A model generated the notes under the pieces. The model did not search any database. It had not been told where the DNA came from and saw nothing but the letters and a program-made list of their open reading frames with translations. This document shows, piece after piece, positions 26,505 through 34,747 of a stretch of 64,000 bases of DNA. Origin of the DNA: an alpha proteobacterium AAP38 (lineage in GTDB: Bacteria; Pseudomonadota; Alphaproteobacteria; Azospirillales; Azospirillaceae). Position 1 is the stretch's first letter. Every line of letters starts with the position of its first letter. The position numbers and the translations under genes are program-made. The stretch covers positions 1 through 64,000 of the forward strand of contig LJHR01000004.1 of the NCBI GenBank assembly GCA_001296005.1, in the 5' to 3' direction.

Positions 26505-26927
26505 TCAATCCAGGTCCATTTCCAGGGTCAGGGGCTTGTCGATGACCTCTACCTTAGCATCCTCAAAGACGGGCGGCCCCATGCGACCCTTGGCATCCCG
26601 GCTGACGGCCCAGGGTTCGCTGGGCGCGCCGAACATGCCCCGGTCAAGCTTGGCATTGTCGTTCACGTCCTGAAAGGCCGTGGCGGCATAGGCACCCGGC
26701 GGCACATCCTTGAAAACAATGCGGACCGTATCATCCTTCGCCGCCGCCTTATCGCGCAGGGTGCAGCGTTTCAGGAATTCCTCCTGGGTGCAGAGCTGCA
26801 CGAAGACACCGCGGCCATTGGGCTCGGCATCAGTGACGATGACTGTGACATCGGCGGCCATCGCCATCGGGACCGTGGAGGCAGCGAGAAGGGAAAGGGC
26901 GAAAGCGGAAAGCACGACGCGGCGCAT
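26505..26927 (-). CDS. DUF2141 secreted protein
   Basis: A 140-residue exported protein. The signal peptide (MRRVVLSAFALSLLAASTVP, cleaving after AMA near residue 25) precedes a DUF2141 domain with VTVIVTDAEPNGRGVFVQLC and GAYAATAFQDVNDNAKLDRGMFGAPSEPWAVSRDA. The Gly/Asp-rich NDNAKLDR turn and GxPxEPW are typical of the family. Function is unknown; periplasmic location is inferred. ATG 26927 is preferred since the longer frame has no signal sequence at its start. Confidence 0.85.
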   Translation of the reverse strand: MRRVVLSAFALSLLAASTVPMAMAADVTVIVTDAEPNGRGVFVQLCTQEEFLKRCTLRDKAAAKDDTVRIVFKDVPPGAYAATAFQDVNDNAKLDRGMFGAPSEPWAVSRDAKGRMGPPVFEDAKVEVIDKPLTLEMDLD

Positions 26928-27016
26928 CTGTGAGGGTCCCGTGGCTGGTATGGATGGACATCCCATCACCCAACCGGCCGGGACCGGTAAATAACGGCTT
27001 CGTGCAACCGGCGGCG

Positions 27017-27052
27017 CGTTTCGTGAAATCCGTTTCGCGAAGCGTGAAACGC
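27017..27052. other. Inverted repeat downstream of GNAT gene
   Basis: GCGTTTC (27017-27023) and GAAACGC (27046-27052) pair, with an alternative inner stem CGTTTC/GAAACG at 27031-27051. It lies just after the acetyltransferase stop on the minus strand and has no U-run, so it may be a REP-like or weak terminator structure. Confidence 0.4.
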
Positions 27053-27059
27053 GCGCGGG

Positions 27060-27599
27060 TCAGGCGGCGCGCGGCAATCCCGCCGGTTCCAGCATCATGG
27101 TCAGGGCCGACCCGCCCCGATCCATCGCCTCCAGCGCCAGGGAGAAGGCGTCAGCTGGCGCCAGTTGGAAGTCGCAATGCACCTCCCCGCCATCGAAGCT
27201 GACCAGGGCCGAGAGGCGGCCCGCGATGCGCAGCATGCGGTGATTATCGCCCAGGCAGTAGAATTCTACCCCGCGCAGGCCACGGTTGCGCGCCATGGTG
27301 AAGGCACGGCGGACCAGCATGCCGCCCAGGCCCTGATTCTGCCAGTCGGCCTCGATGGAGATGGCCAGTTCGGTACGGGTGCCGCCATGGCGCAGTTCCA
27401 CGGCCCCCCGGATTTCCCCACCCACAATGGCGGCCAGCACGATGGCCTTGTGCCAGTCGATCCGGCCCACATGTGCGCGCACGGCATCATCACTCAACCC
27501 GCCCATGAAACGGGCGCGGCGGTCGGATGCGGACAGGCGCAGCAGATGGGCGGTGTAACGGGCGGCCTCGGCGGGCAGCAGGGGGCGGAACACGGTCAT
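27060..27599 (-). CDS. GNAT family N-acetyltransferase
   Basis: A 179-residue protein with the GNAT fold. The acetyl-CoA pyrophosphate-binding motif is DWQNQGLGGMLVRRA (QxxGLG), and a YCLGDNHRMLRIAGRL segment follows as the final helix. ATG 27599 (MTVFRPLLP) is chosen over an upstream extension that looks non-coding. The substrate cannot be deduced. It is divergent from the TerB-DnaJ gene over 250 bases. Confidence 0.85.
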   Translation of the reverse strand: MTVFRPLLPAEAARYTAHLLRLSASDRRARFMGGLSDDAVRAHVGRIDWHKAIVLAAIVGGEIRGAVELRHGGTRTELAISIEADWQNQGLGGMLVRRAFTMARNRGLRGVEFYCLGDNHRMLRIAGRLSALVSFDGGEVHCDFQLAPADAFSLALEAMDRGGSALTMMLEPAGLPRAA

Positions 27600-27849
27600 G
27601 ACGGAACAAACCTCGGGACAAACGGACAATACGCCCCTTCCGCGTCCCCTCCCCCGGGATCTGTCCCCCGCCAACCGTATGAGGGGCGGGATTGTTCTTG
27701 TGCAGCGCAATATAGGGGGTGAATACGCGGCTGTGAAGATTTGGGCAGCTATGCCGGAAACGCAGCACCGGTGCTGGCGGCACCAACATCGTTGCATCCT
27801 TTCCCGCCGCCGCTATCCTGCGGACGGACATCGGCGACAGGCGGATATC

Positions 27850-28620
27850 ATGAGCATCTGGGGCAAGGTCATCGGCGGGGCAGCGGGTTTCGCGATGGGG
27901 GGGCCGCTGGGCGGTCTGCTGGGTGCCCTGGCCGGCCACGCCGTAGACGGGTTCAGGGATGCCGAACAGGCCCCGCGCGGCAGCGATGATGAGGGTCGCC
28001 CGGACCAGACGCAGACCATCGCCTTCACCGTCGGCGTCATCGTGCTGTCGGCCAAGATGGCCAAGGCCGATGGCGTGGTTCACCGGGTGGAGATCGAGGC
28101 ATTCAAACGCATCTTCCATGTGCCCGACCATGAGCTGCGCAATGTCGGCCGCCTGTTCGACGCGGCCAAGCGCGACAGCGCCGGGTTCGAATCCTACGCC
28201 AAACAGCTGGCGCAGATGTTCCAGGACAGGCCGGAGGTGCTGGAGGAGCTGCTGGCCGGCCTGTTCCACATCGCGGTCGCCGACGATATCGTGCATCTGG
28301 CCGAACTGGACTTTCTGCGCCGCGTGGCGGAGATTTTCGGCTTTCCGCCCGACGAGTTCGAACAGGTCTGGCGCCAGCATGGCACCCGCATCGAGGGGGC
28401 GAACGCGCCGGAAGATGATCCCCATGCCATCCTGGGCGTGGCCCGGGACGCGGATTTCGACACGATCAAGGCGGCTTATCGCAAGCTGATGCGCGAAAAC
28501 CATCCCGACGCACTGATCGCCAAGGGCATGCCCCAGGAATTCATCGATCTGGCGCATGAGAAAACGGCAGCACTGAACACCGCCTATGAAAAACTGGAAC
28601 GGGAGATGCGGGGGAAGTGA
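27850..28620 (+). CDS. TerB-DnaJ domain co-chaperone (DjlA-like)
   Basis: A 256-residue protein. The N-terminus has a Gly-rich hydrophobic stretch (GKVIGGAAGFAMGGPLGGLL, about 5-30) that may anchor it in the membrane. A TerB-like helical domain (about 55-165) follows, then a C-terminal J domain (about 185-256) with DPHAILGV, YRKLMRENHPDALI (HPD tripeptide intact). This is the DjlA layout, expected to stimulate DnaK ATPase. ATG 27850 is chosen on similarity; residues before it look non-coding. It converges with yajQ. Confidence 0.88.
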   Translation: MSIWGKVIGGAAGFAMGGPLGGLLGALAGHAVDGFRDAEQAPRGSDDEGRPDQTQTIAFTVGVIVLSAKMAKADGVVHRVEIEAFKRIFHVPDHELRNVGRLFDAAKRDSAGFESYAKQLAQMFQDRPEVLEELLAGLFHIAVADDIVHLAELDFLRRVAEIFGFPPDEFEQVWRQHGTRIEGANAPEDDPHAILGVARDADFDTIKAAYRKLMRENHPDALIAKGMPQEFIDLAHEKTAALNTAYEKLEREMRGK

Positions 28621-28638
28621 TCCCCCGCATCTCCCATA

Positions 28639-29130
28639 TCAATCACGGAAATTAATATACTGCAGCGGCTGCTCGATCTTCAGCCCCTTGACCAGGGCGA
28701 TGCAGGCCTGCAGGTCGTCAATCTTCTTGCCCTGCACGCGCAGTTCATCGCCCTGGATGGAGGCCTGGACCTTCATCTTGCTGTCCTTGATGGCCTTGTT
28801 GATCTGCTTGGCCAGGGTCTGGTCGATGCCCTGCTTGACCTTCACGGTCTGACGCAGGGTGCCGCCGGCGGCGTTTTCTTCCTTGCCCCAATCCAGGCAG
28901 CCGGGGTCCAGCTTGCGCCGCACGAAATAGCCTTTCAGCATTTCCGTCAGCTGCGCCAGCTTGGTGCTGTCCTCGGTATGGATGTGGATTTCGTTCTCCT
29001 TCTCCTTCAGCTCCATCGTAGATTTGGAGCCTTTGAAGTCGAAACGCGTCTGCAATTCGCGCAGCACACCCTGCACGGCATTGTTCACTTCGGCGATGTC
29101 GGTCTTGGAGACGATATCAAAGGTGGGCAT
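28639..29130 (-). CDS. yajQ: YajQ family nucleotide-binding protein
   Basis: A 163-residue protein with the invariant start MPTFDIVSKTDIAEVNNAV and DFKGSKSTMELKEKE. Characterised relatives bind nucleotides including cyclic di-GMP; two diguanylate cyclases are encoded 10 kb away, but a link is inference only. Length and sequence are conventional. It lies 18 bases from the TerB-DnaJ stop. Confidence 0.95.
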   Translation of the reverse strand: MPTFDIVSKTDIAEVNNAVQGVLRELQTRFDFKGSKSTMELKEKENEIHIHTEDSTKLAQLTEMLKGYFVRRKLDPGCLDWGKEENAAGGTLRQTVKVKQGIDQTLAKQINKAIKDSKMKVQASIQGDELRVQGKKIDDLQACIALVKGLKIEQPLQYINFRD

Positions 29131-29216
29131 GGGGAAAAGGTTCCGGGTACGGTTTGAAACACTGGCCGCACATTAGCACCAGCCATCCCGGCCCGTCACC
29201 CTTCCCCGGAAACGGG

Positions 29217-29378
29217 TCAGCCCTTCGCCACGCTCACCTGATTATGGGCCATGGTCGCCCCATCACCGGCATGGGCCTGTTCCCCGGCGGACATGGCCGC
29301 CACCACGAACAGACCGGCCAGGACCAGGGCTTGCAGGACCATGGCGGCACGCTGCTTAAAATTCGTCGCTTCACGCAT
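29217..29378 (-). CDS. Small putative exported protein (53 residues)
   Basis: ATG 29378 is preceded by AAGGGAGG at an ideal 5-base spacing, which strongly supports translation. The product has a basic start (MREATNFKQRAAMVLQ), a hydrophobic core (ALVLAGLFVVAAMSA) and a possible signal-peptidase site (AHA) leaving a mature tail of about 20 residues. No family is recognised. It could be a small inner-membrane protein instead. Confidence 0.6.
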   Translation of the reverse strand: MREATNFKQRAAMVLQALVLAGLFVVAAMSAGEQAHAGDGATMAHNQVSVAKG

Positions 29379-29597
29379 TACGGCCTCCCTTAAAGGCTGG
29401 ATGTTGATCCTGGGCATCGCCCCGATACCCGATGAACTGACTATATAAGCGACTCTTTAACATGCAAATGTTTAATATTGTCACGGACAGGTTTCGCATC
29501 GGTAACGCCTATCCTCTGTTGCACGAAGGGCACAGGTGCGGGCTGTCGCGGGACCGCTTTGGGCCTTTGCGGGCCAGGATGCGGGTGCTAGATGTCT

Positions 29598-29632
29598 GAT
29601 GTCGCCGGTCAAAACTCTTGACCGGCGACATC
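29598..29632. repeat. Perfect 15-bp inverted repeat
   Basis: GATGTCGCCGGTCAA, a 5-base loop AACTC, and the exact complement TTGACCGGCGACATC. No U-run follows on either strand, so this resembles a REP-type intergenic element more than a terminator. Confidence 0.8.
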
Positions 29633-29657
29633 CGCGCCGACGGGCGCGGCGGCGGCC

Positions 29658-29711
29658 CATGCCGCCGAAGCTTGAAATACCGACTTGTCGGCATTTCAAG
29701 CCGCTGGCATG
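29658..29711. repeat. Long imperfect inverted repeat upstream of pmbA
   Basis: The core arms (29670-29684 and 29687-29701) pair GCTTGAAAT-A-CCGAC with GTCGG-C-ATTTCAAGC around a 2-base loop and one mismatch. An outer CATGCC (29658-29663) pairs with GGCATG (29706-29711). It lies 39 bases before the pmbA start and would be in its leader or promoter. Confidence 0.75.
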
Positions 29712-29749
29712 AGAACAGGCCCGTTACGGGCAGCTGACAGGATCAAGTG

Positions 29750-31102
29750 ATGACCAAACCGTCCTTCGACCAAGATGCCGCCAACCTGCTGGACGACCTG
29801 ATCCAGCGTGCCCGCCGCGCCGGGGCCGATACTGCCGATGCGCTGCTGGTGGATGGGGCGTCACTGTCGCTGTCCACGCGCCTGGGCAAGCCTGAAGGGC
29901 TGGAACGGTCGGAAGCGGGCGATCTGGGCCTGCGCGTCTTTGTGGGCCGGCGGATGGCCGTGGTCTCCTCCACCGACCGTGGCCCGCGCATGATCGCCGA
30001 ACTGGCGGAGCGGGCCGTGGCCATGGCCCGCGCGGTGCCAGAGGACCCGTTCTGCGGGATCGCCGAACCGGGCCAGATCACACAATCCTGGATCGACCTG
30101 GACCTGAACGATCCGGACGAACCCAGCGCCGATGCCCTGATCGAAGCCGCGAAGGCCACGGAGGATGCGGCCCGCGCGGTGGCCGGCGTCACCAATTCCG
30201 ACGGTGCGGATGCCAGTTGGAGCCGCAGCGCCGTCACTCTGGTGGCCAGCAATGGCTTTGCCGGCGGTTATGGCGTGTCGCGCCGGTCGCTGTCAGTCTC
30301 CGTCCTGGCCGGTGAAGGCACCGGCATGGAACGCGACTATGCCTATCACTCCACGGTCTATGGCAGCGACCTGGAAAGCCCGGCGGAGATTGGCGCGCGT
30401 GCCGGCCGCAAGGCTGTGGCCAAGCTGAACCCCCGGAAGGTGAAAAGCCAGACGGTGCCCGTGATCTTCGATCCGCGCCTGTCGGGCGGGTTCCTGGGCA
30501 ATCTTTGCGGGGCCATTTCCGGCGCCGCCATTACGCGCGGCACCAGCTTCCTGAAGGACAGGCTGGGCCAGGCGGTGTTTGCCCCCGGCATCCAGGTGGT
30601 GGAAGACCCGCATGTGCGGCGCGGCCTGCGTTCAAAGCCGTTCGATGCGGAAGGTCTGCCCAACCATCGCCGCAACCTGATCGAGGATGGGGTGCTGACC
30701 ACTTGGATCCTGGACCTGCGTTCATCGCGCCAGCTGGGCCTGACGCCCACGGGCCATGCCACGCGCGGCACCAGCGGCCCGCCATCGCCCAGCCCGACCA
30801 ATGTCTATCTGGCCCCCGGCTCCCTGTCGCCCACCGAACTGATGGCCGATATCAAGGATGGGCTGTATGTCACAGAACTGATGGGCCAGGGCGTGAACGG
30901 GGTCACCGGCGATTATTCGCGCGGGGCCGCCGGTTTCTGGATCGAGAATGGCCAGATCGCCTATCCGGTCAGCGAGATCACCATTGCCGGCAATCTGAAG
31001 GACATGTTCCGCCGTATCGTTCCAGCCAGCGACCTGCGCCTGCGCTATGGCATCGACGCGCCGACCATCCGTATCGACGGGATGACGGTCGCCGGCATGT
31101 GA
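29750..31102 (+). CDS. pmbA: PmbA/TldE family protease subunit
   Basis: A 450-residue subunit of the TldD/TldE metalloprotease, which in E. coli matures microcin B17 and degrades CcdA. Family features include LGLRVFVGRRMAVVSSTD (about 60-77), the central domain with VIFDPRLSGGFLGNLCGAISG, and the C-terminal ELMGQGVNGVTGDYSRGAAGFWIENGQI. The PmbA/TldE partner lacks the HExxxH zinc site of TldD, as here. ATG 29750 is preferred to GTG 29747. tldD is not in the window. Confidence 0.94.
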   Translation: MTKPSFDQDAANLLDDLIQRARRAGADTADALLVDGASLSLSTRLGKPEGLERSEAGDLGLRVFVGRRMAVVSSTDRGPRMIAELAERAVAMARAVPEDPFCGIAEPGQITQSWIDLDLNDPDEPSADALIEAAKATEDAARAVAGVTNSDGADASWSRSAVTLVASNGFAGGYGVSRRSLSVSVLAGEGTGMERDYAYHSTVYGSDLESPAEIGARAGRKAVAKLNPRKVKSQTVPVIFDPRLSGGFLGNLCGAISGAAITRGTSFLKDRLGQAVFAPGIQVVEDPHVRRGLRSKPFDAEGLPNHRRNLIEDGVLTTWILDLRSSRQLGLTPTGHATRGTSGPPSPSPTNVYLAPGSLSPTELMADIKDGLYVTELMGQGVNGVTGDYSRGAAGFWIENGQIAYPVSEITIAGNLKDMFRRIVPASDLRLRYGIDAPTIRIDGMTVAGM

Positions 31103-31123
31103 GACAGGGCAACATGTGCCAAT

Positions 31124-31160
31124 AAAAAGGCGCGTCGGGTTTATCCCGCCGCGCCTTTTT
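31124..31160. terminator. Bidirectional terminator between pmbA and response-regulator gene
   Basis: AAAAAGGCGCG and CGCGCCTTTTT pair around an inner CGGG/CCCG stem. U-runs follow on both strands, and the genes on either side converge. Confidence 0.9.
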
Positions 31161-31177
31161 ATTTTGTTACATCCGTA

Positions 31178-31936
31178 TCACGCGCATTCGGCGCGAAAGC
31201 CGGTGCGGGCCGCCAGGATGGCGATCTGGGTGCGGTTACGGGCGCCCAGCTTCTGCATCATGGCGCGGACATGCACCTTCACGGTGCCTTCCAGAACGCC
31301 CAGTTGACGGGCGATTTCCTTGTTGGAACAGCCGGATAGCAGCAGGCGGAAAATATCGCGCTGCCGATTGGTCAGGCGGGAAACAGAAGCGAAATCGGCG
31401 CGATCCTCCGCCGCGGGCACGGCAACGGCAGTGGTCAGCATGCCATAGGGCATCTGGACATAGCCTTCGCGCGTCAGGGCCAGGGACACCGCTTCGGCCA
31501 GAACAGCGCTGGGATCGCTTTTCAGCAGGCAGGCGACGGCACCCGCCGTCAGCAGCGTGCGGGTTTCCGCCGGGGTGAAGGCAGAGGACATGATGATGGA
31601 AGGGACACCCTGCACCTTGGCCAGGAAATCGGCGATGGCGGTCATCCGTTCCGGCCCCAGCCCATCGGCATCCATCAAAACCACATCGGGAACGTTGGAA
31701 GCCTGCGACAGCAGACCCAGCGCTTCTGCCGGGGTACCGGCCTGCCACGTCTGCGCCCCATCATGCAGGGAGGCCAGCGTCAGCGCCAGACCATGACGGA
31801 CCAGGGCCTGCGGATCGATGATCAGGAAACAGCGGCGGCGCACACCGGAAACGCCATCAACCCCGGTGGGGCGTGCGTAGGAGTCCGTGGTCACAACACG
31901 AAACGGGCTGCCGCCCCGGCGCACGGCGATGGTCAT
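31178..31936 (-). CDS. NarL/LuxR-type response regulator
   Basis: A 252-residue regulator. The receiver (about 33-150) has FLIIDPQ, phosphoacceptor Asp in VVLMDADG, Ser in IIMSSAFT and Lys in CLLKSDPS. The C-terminal LuxR HTH (about 185-250) reads LTNRQRDIFRLLLSGCSNKEIARQLGVLEGTVKVHVRAMMQKL. The first acidic pair is reduced to one Asp. ATG 31936 has GGAGG 5 bases upstream. No sensor kinase adjoins it. It faces a second regulator of the same class across an AT-rich gap. Confidence 0.9.
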   Translation of the reverse strand: MTIAVRRGGSPFRVVTTDSYARPTGVDGVSGVRRRCFLIIDPQALVRHGLALTLASLHDGAQTWQAGTPAEALGLLSQASNVPDVVLMDADGLGPERMTAIADFLAKVQGVPSIIMSSAFTPAETRTLLTAGAVACLLKSDPSAVLAEAVSLALTREGYVQMPYGMLTTAVAVPAAEDRADFASVSRLTNRQRDIFRLLLSGCSNKEIARQLGVLEGTVKVHVRAMMQKLGARNRTQIAILAARTGFRAECA

Positions 31937-32265
31937 CCCGACCTCCAGCAAAGGGGCATCCAGCCCGGTGTTAACCTCTCGTACATATTCATACGGATTA
32001 AGTCTTCTCGCAACCTCCTTCTGTTCAATTCCATGAGAATCTGTTTATATTATTCTTAGGAACTGAGTTGTTATGAAATTAGATCGAAATTCGAAGCTTT
32101 AATCCTTGGTGGTTACTTCGCATCTCGATCTATCGATTGTATTTTAACTAAACTTTCAGCGACAGGCCCAAAAGGCTTGGAATCATGGGAAAAATTCCCG
32201 TCGGATGCGACATGCGCCTGGTTCAGCGGCGATGGGAATTGGCTGGATCACAGGGGGTACGGGGC
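31937..32265. promoter_or_regulatory. AT-rich divergent promoter region between two response regulators
   Basis: These 329 bases are markedly AT-rich in a GC-rich window, especially 31980-32170. They should hold the promoters of both regulators. A short inverted repeat TCGAT-CT-ATCGA lies near 32130. No ORF with a credible start was found. Confidence 0.6.
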
Positions 32266-32934
32266 ATGACATCTGGGTCGGTGATGCTGGTTGACCATGA
32301 TCAGCTGTTCAGCGCGGCATTGGCCGCCTTGCTGGAAGAAGAAGGGATGGCGGTGGAGTCCCCCCTGCCCTCGCTATCTGCCGCCGAACAGGCCCTGACC
32401 AGCGGGGCCAGGCCTGCCTTGATCATTACCGACCCTTCCGGCCTGGACCGCGTTGATGATGGCGACCCTCTGACGCGGCTGCGTGCCCTGGCGCCGGATA
32501 CGCGGCTGCTGGTCCTGTCCGCCGATCTGGCACCGCCGGCGCTGAACCGCAGCCTGTCTGCCGGCGCACACGGCCATGTCTCAAAGGGGGCGTCGTTCAA
32601 TGCCGTGCTGCGGGCCGTACGCCTGATCCTCATGGGACAGGCCGTCTATCCCGCCGCCGCCACCCAGGGCATGGGGCAGACCCAAGCGCAGTCCCCCACG
32701 CAGGCCGAACCGGGCGCCGATACGGCCAGCAGTGCCGACTTGTCGCCCCGCGAAACCCAGATTTTGGCCTGTGTCATCAGCGGCCATTCCAACAAGGCCA
32801 TCGCCCGGCGCCTGTCGATCACCGAAAGCACCGTGAAGATGCATTTCAAGAATGCCATGCGGAAGATCAACGCCGGCAACCGCACCCAGGCCGCCATCTG
32901 GGCCATGGAACATGGCATCGCCCCCATGGCCTGA
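32266..32934 (+). CDS. NarL/LuxR-type response regulator
   Basis: A 222-residue regulator. The receiver (about 5-120) has VMLVDHD, Asp in LIITDPSG, Ser in LLVLSADL and Lys in GHVSKGAS. A Gln/Ala-rich linker leads to the LuxR HTH (about 155-215) with LSPRETQILACVISGHSNKAIARRLSITESTVKMHFKNAMRK. ATG 32266 has GGGGGT 8 bases upstream; ATG 32185 in the same frame would add 27 residues with no domain. It shares the layout of the divergent regulator but is not a close duplicate. Confidence 0.88.
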   Translation: MTSGSVMLVDHDQLFSAALAALLEEEGMAVESPLPSLSAAEQALTSGARPALIITDPSGLDRVDDGDPLTRLRALAPDTRLLVLSADLAPPALNRSLSAGAHGHVSKGASFNAVLRAVRLILMGQAVYPAAATQGMGQTQAQSPTQAEPGADTASSADLSPRETQILACVISGHSNKAIARRLSITESTVKMHFKNAMRKINAGNRTQAAIWAMEHGIAPMA

Positions 32935-33000
32935 AACGCGAAAACAAAAACGAATTCTCGTAAAAAGCAATATAATCCAAATAAATATAGTCCAAATAAA

Positions 33001-33028
33001 AAAGGGCCGCTGCAGACAGCGGCCCTTT
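33001..33028. terminator. Bidirectional terminator
   Basis: AAAGGGCCGCTG-CAGA-CAGCGGCCCTTT is a perfect 12-bp stem between the response-regulator gene and the convergent OmpA gene. A-rich sequence precedes it, giving a U-run for the minus strand. Confidence 0.9.
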
Positions 33029-33081
33029 CTCGTACCGTCTGCCAGCCCCGAAGGGCCGGCAGGTGTCACCCGATCAGATGA

Positions 33082-34152
33082 TCAGGGGAACACGATCACG
33101 GCGCGGCGGTTCGACGGCTCACGCACGCCATCGGCGGTCGGGACCAGCAGATCCGCCTCACCCTTGGCTTCCACGGAAACCTGATTGGCCGGCAGACCCT
33201 GGCTCACCAGATACTCCCGCACGGCCTCGGCGCGGCGCTGCGACAGCTTCTGGTTATAGTCGGTCGGACCAGACGTGTCGGCATGGCCGGCCACGTTGAT
33301 CTGCACGATCTTGCCAGCCTTGGCGTCGCGGGCGACGTTCTGCAGAACCTGCTGCGCATCAGCCGACAGCACCGAACGATCCCAGTCGAAGAAGACCGTG
33401 AAGTTGCGGGTGATGGTCGGAGCGGCAACCGGAGCCGGGGCCGGCGCGGGGGCCGGCGGCGGCGGCGGGGGAGCAACCACGGTCGTGGCCTGCACCGGCT
33501 GGGCCGGGGCGGAACCGAACACGGTGCGCACGCCGATCAGCACGGAGTGGGAGTTGTAGTTGCTCTTGTAGCGCGGGTTCTCGCTCTTGAACTTCAGGTC
33601 ATCGATACCCTGGTAGCGATAGCCAAAGGTCAGATCCAGATCCGGGGTCAACGCATAGGCAACGCCCACGCCCAGCTGATAGGCGAAGTTGTCCTGCGCG
33701 GCGTTGGAATAGTAGCCGTTGGAGAACACCGGACCGACATTGTCCGTGTCCACCCAGCCCCAGCCCAGACCGGCGCTGACATAGGGACGGAACGGCGAGC
33801 CGACGTCGAATTCCTTCTGCACCACACCCATCAGGGTGAAGGTGGTGGTGTCACCGATCGGGTTGCCCACGGGGCCGCCCTTGATGGTGTCGACCTGGTG
33901 AATGGAATAACCGCCTTCAACGCCAAGGCGCAGGCCATCGCCAAACTGATAGCCGGTTTCGAACACGGCGGCGATGGTCTCCTTGTTGTTCACCTTGTTG
34001 GTGGCGGTGGCGGTCTTCAGATCAAGATCCTGCAGCCAGCTCACGCCGATCTGAGACCCGATATACGGCCCTTCCGGCAGGGTCTGCGCCGTGGCAGCCA
34101 CGGGCAGGACGAGAGCCAGTGCAGTTCCCATCAGCAAATGGTGCAGTTTCAT
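33082..34152 (-). CDS. OmpA-family outer membrane protein
   Basis: A 356-residue porin-like protein. A signal peptide (about 1-22, ending ATA-Q) precedes an eight-strand beta-barrel (about 28-210). A Pro/Ala-rich linker (PPPPPPAPAPAPAPVAAP, about 228-245) leads to a peptidoglycan-binding OmpA domain (about 250-356) with NVAGHADTSG and QRRAEAVREYLVSQG. It should anchor the outer membrane to the cell wall. It is a single-gene unit with a terminator downstream. Confidence 0.95.
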   Translation of the reverse strand: MKLHHLLMGTALALVLPVAATAQTLPEGPYIGSQIGVSWLQDLDLKTATATNKVNNKETIAAVFETGYQFGDGLRLGVEGGYSIHQVDTIKGGPVGNPIGDTTTFTLMGVVQKEFDVGSPFRPYVSAGLGWGWVDTDNVGPVFSNGYYSNAAQDNFAYQLGVGVAYALTPDLDLTFGYRYQGIDDLKFKSENPRYKSNYNSHSVLIGVRTVFGSAPAQPVQATTVVAPPPPPPAPAPAPAPVAAPTITRNFTVFFDWDRSVLSADAQQVLQNVARDAKAGKIVQINVAGHADTSGPTDYNQKLSQRRAEAVREYLVSQGLPANQVSVEAKGEADLLVPTADGVREPSNRRAVIVFP

Positions 34153-34385
34153 CTTTCATTCTCCTTATGGGCCCTTGGGCGATCACCTTGACGAACGGGA
34201 CCCGGTTGATAAGGCGAGGGTCCCGGTGGCGACCTGTTCTCTCACGGGGCGGCCAAGCAAAAGCCAGCGCAGCCCGGTCACACCAGACTTACAGAAATTG
34301 TGCGCCCGACTCAAGGTGGCAACTTGCTGGACAAACATACTAGCCCATAAGGCTAAACAATGGTGAGCCAGAATTTGCGTTTGTT

Positions 34386-34571
34386 CTACGCCGCGCTGCG
34401 AAAGGCTTTTACGGCCTCCCGCCTTGCGGATATGCCGTCGGCAAAGCGCTTGCCATGCAGCCGCTGCACGGCTGGATGGACGGCATGAAACACGAACTCC
34501 TCCTCCATAAGCACCAGAAGTCCAAGCGGTTCCTCTTCAATCTCAACAATTGTGCCCGTTTGCGTATGCAT
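34386..34571 (-). CDS. Small hypothetical protein (61 residues)
   Basis: From ATG 34571 the frame reads MHTQTGTIVEIEEEPLGLLVLMEEEFVFHAVHPAVQ and ends in a basic tail. GGAG lies 9 bases upstream. Codon use and the TGTIVEIEEE pattern look protein-like, but no family is recognised. It overlaps the C-terminal part of another short minus-strand frame (34543-34683), and the two together may represent one frameshifted gene. Confidence 0.4.
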   Translation of the reverse strand: MHTQTGTIVEIEEEPLGLLVLMEEEFVFHAVHPAVQRLHGKRFADGISARREAVKAFRSAA

Positions 34572-34683
34572 CGGTACAGACTCCGGCCTTGATATCCCGC
34601 CACGCCAATACATCGGTAAAGATGACGGTTTCCACCACGCGCGGGGTGACAATGCGGTGCGGCATGGCAAAGATCGGCGACAT
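34543..34683 (-). CDS. Possible 46-residue ORF or 5' part of a frameshifted gene
   Basis: ATG 34683 opens MSPIFAMPHRIVTPRVVETV and continues FTDVLAWRDIKAG before stopping. The composition looks coding, and the end overlaps the start of the 34386-34571 frame by 29 bases in another frame. A one-base frameshift would fuse them into a protein of about 95 residues. Evidence is weak. Confidence 0.25.
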   Translation of the reverse strand: MSPIFAMPHRIVTPRVVETVIFTDVLAWRDIKAGVCTDAYANGHNC

Positions 34684-34747
34684 GTCCTATGTCTTTTGAT
34701 TGCAGCATGACGCGACATCATTCTTTTGAAGAAAGGTCCGCCACCCC

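Larger units (their letters stand above)
29379..29749. other. 371-base gene-free gap with two long palindromes
   Basis: The left part is AT-rich (promoter of the 53-residue gene probably around 29430-29480). The right part holds two large inverted repeats listed separately. Short open frames here are shadows of the palindromes, and no RNA gene was recognised. Confidence 0.7.

Noticed and set aside
28170-28200. GGTTCGAATCC, like a tRNA T-arm
   Set aside because: It is inside the TerB-DnaJ coding sequence (AGFESYA), and no acceptor stem or anticodon arm can be folded around it.
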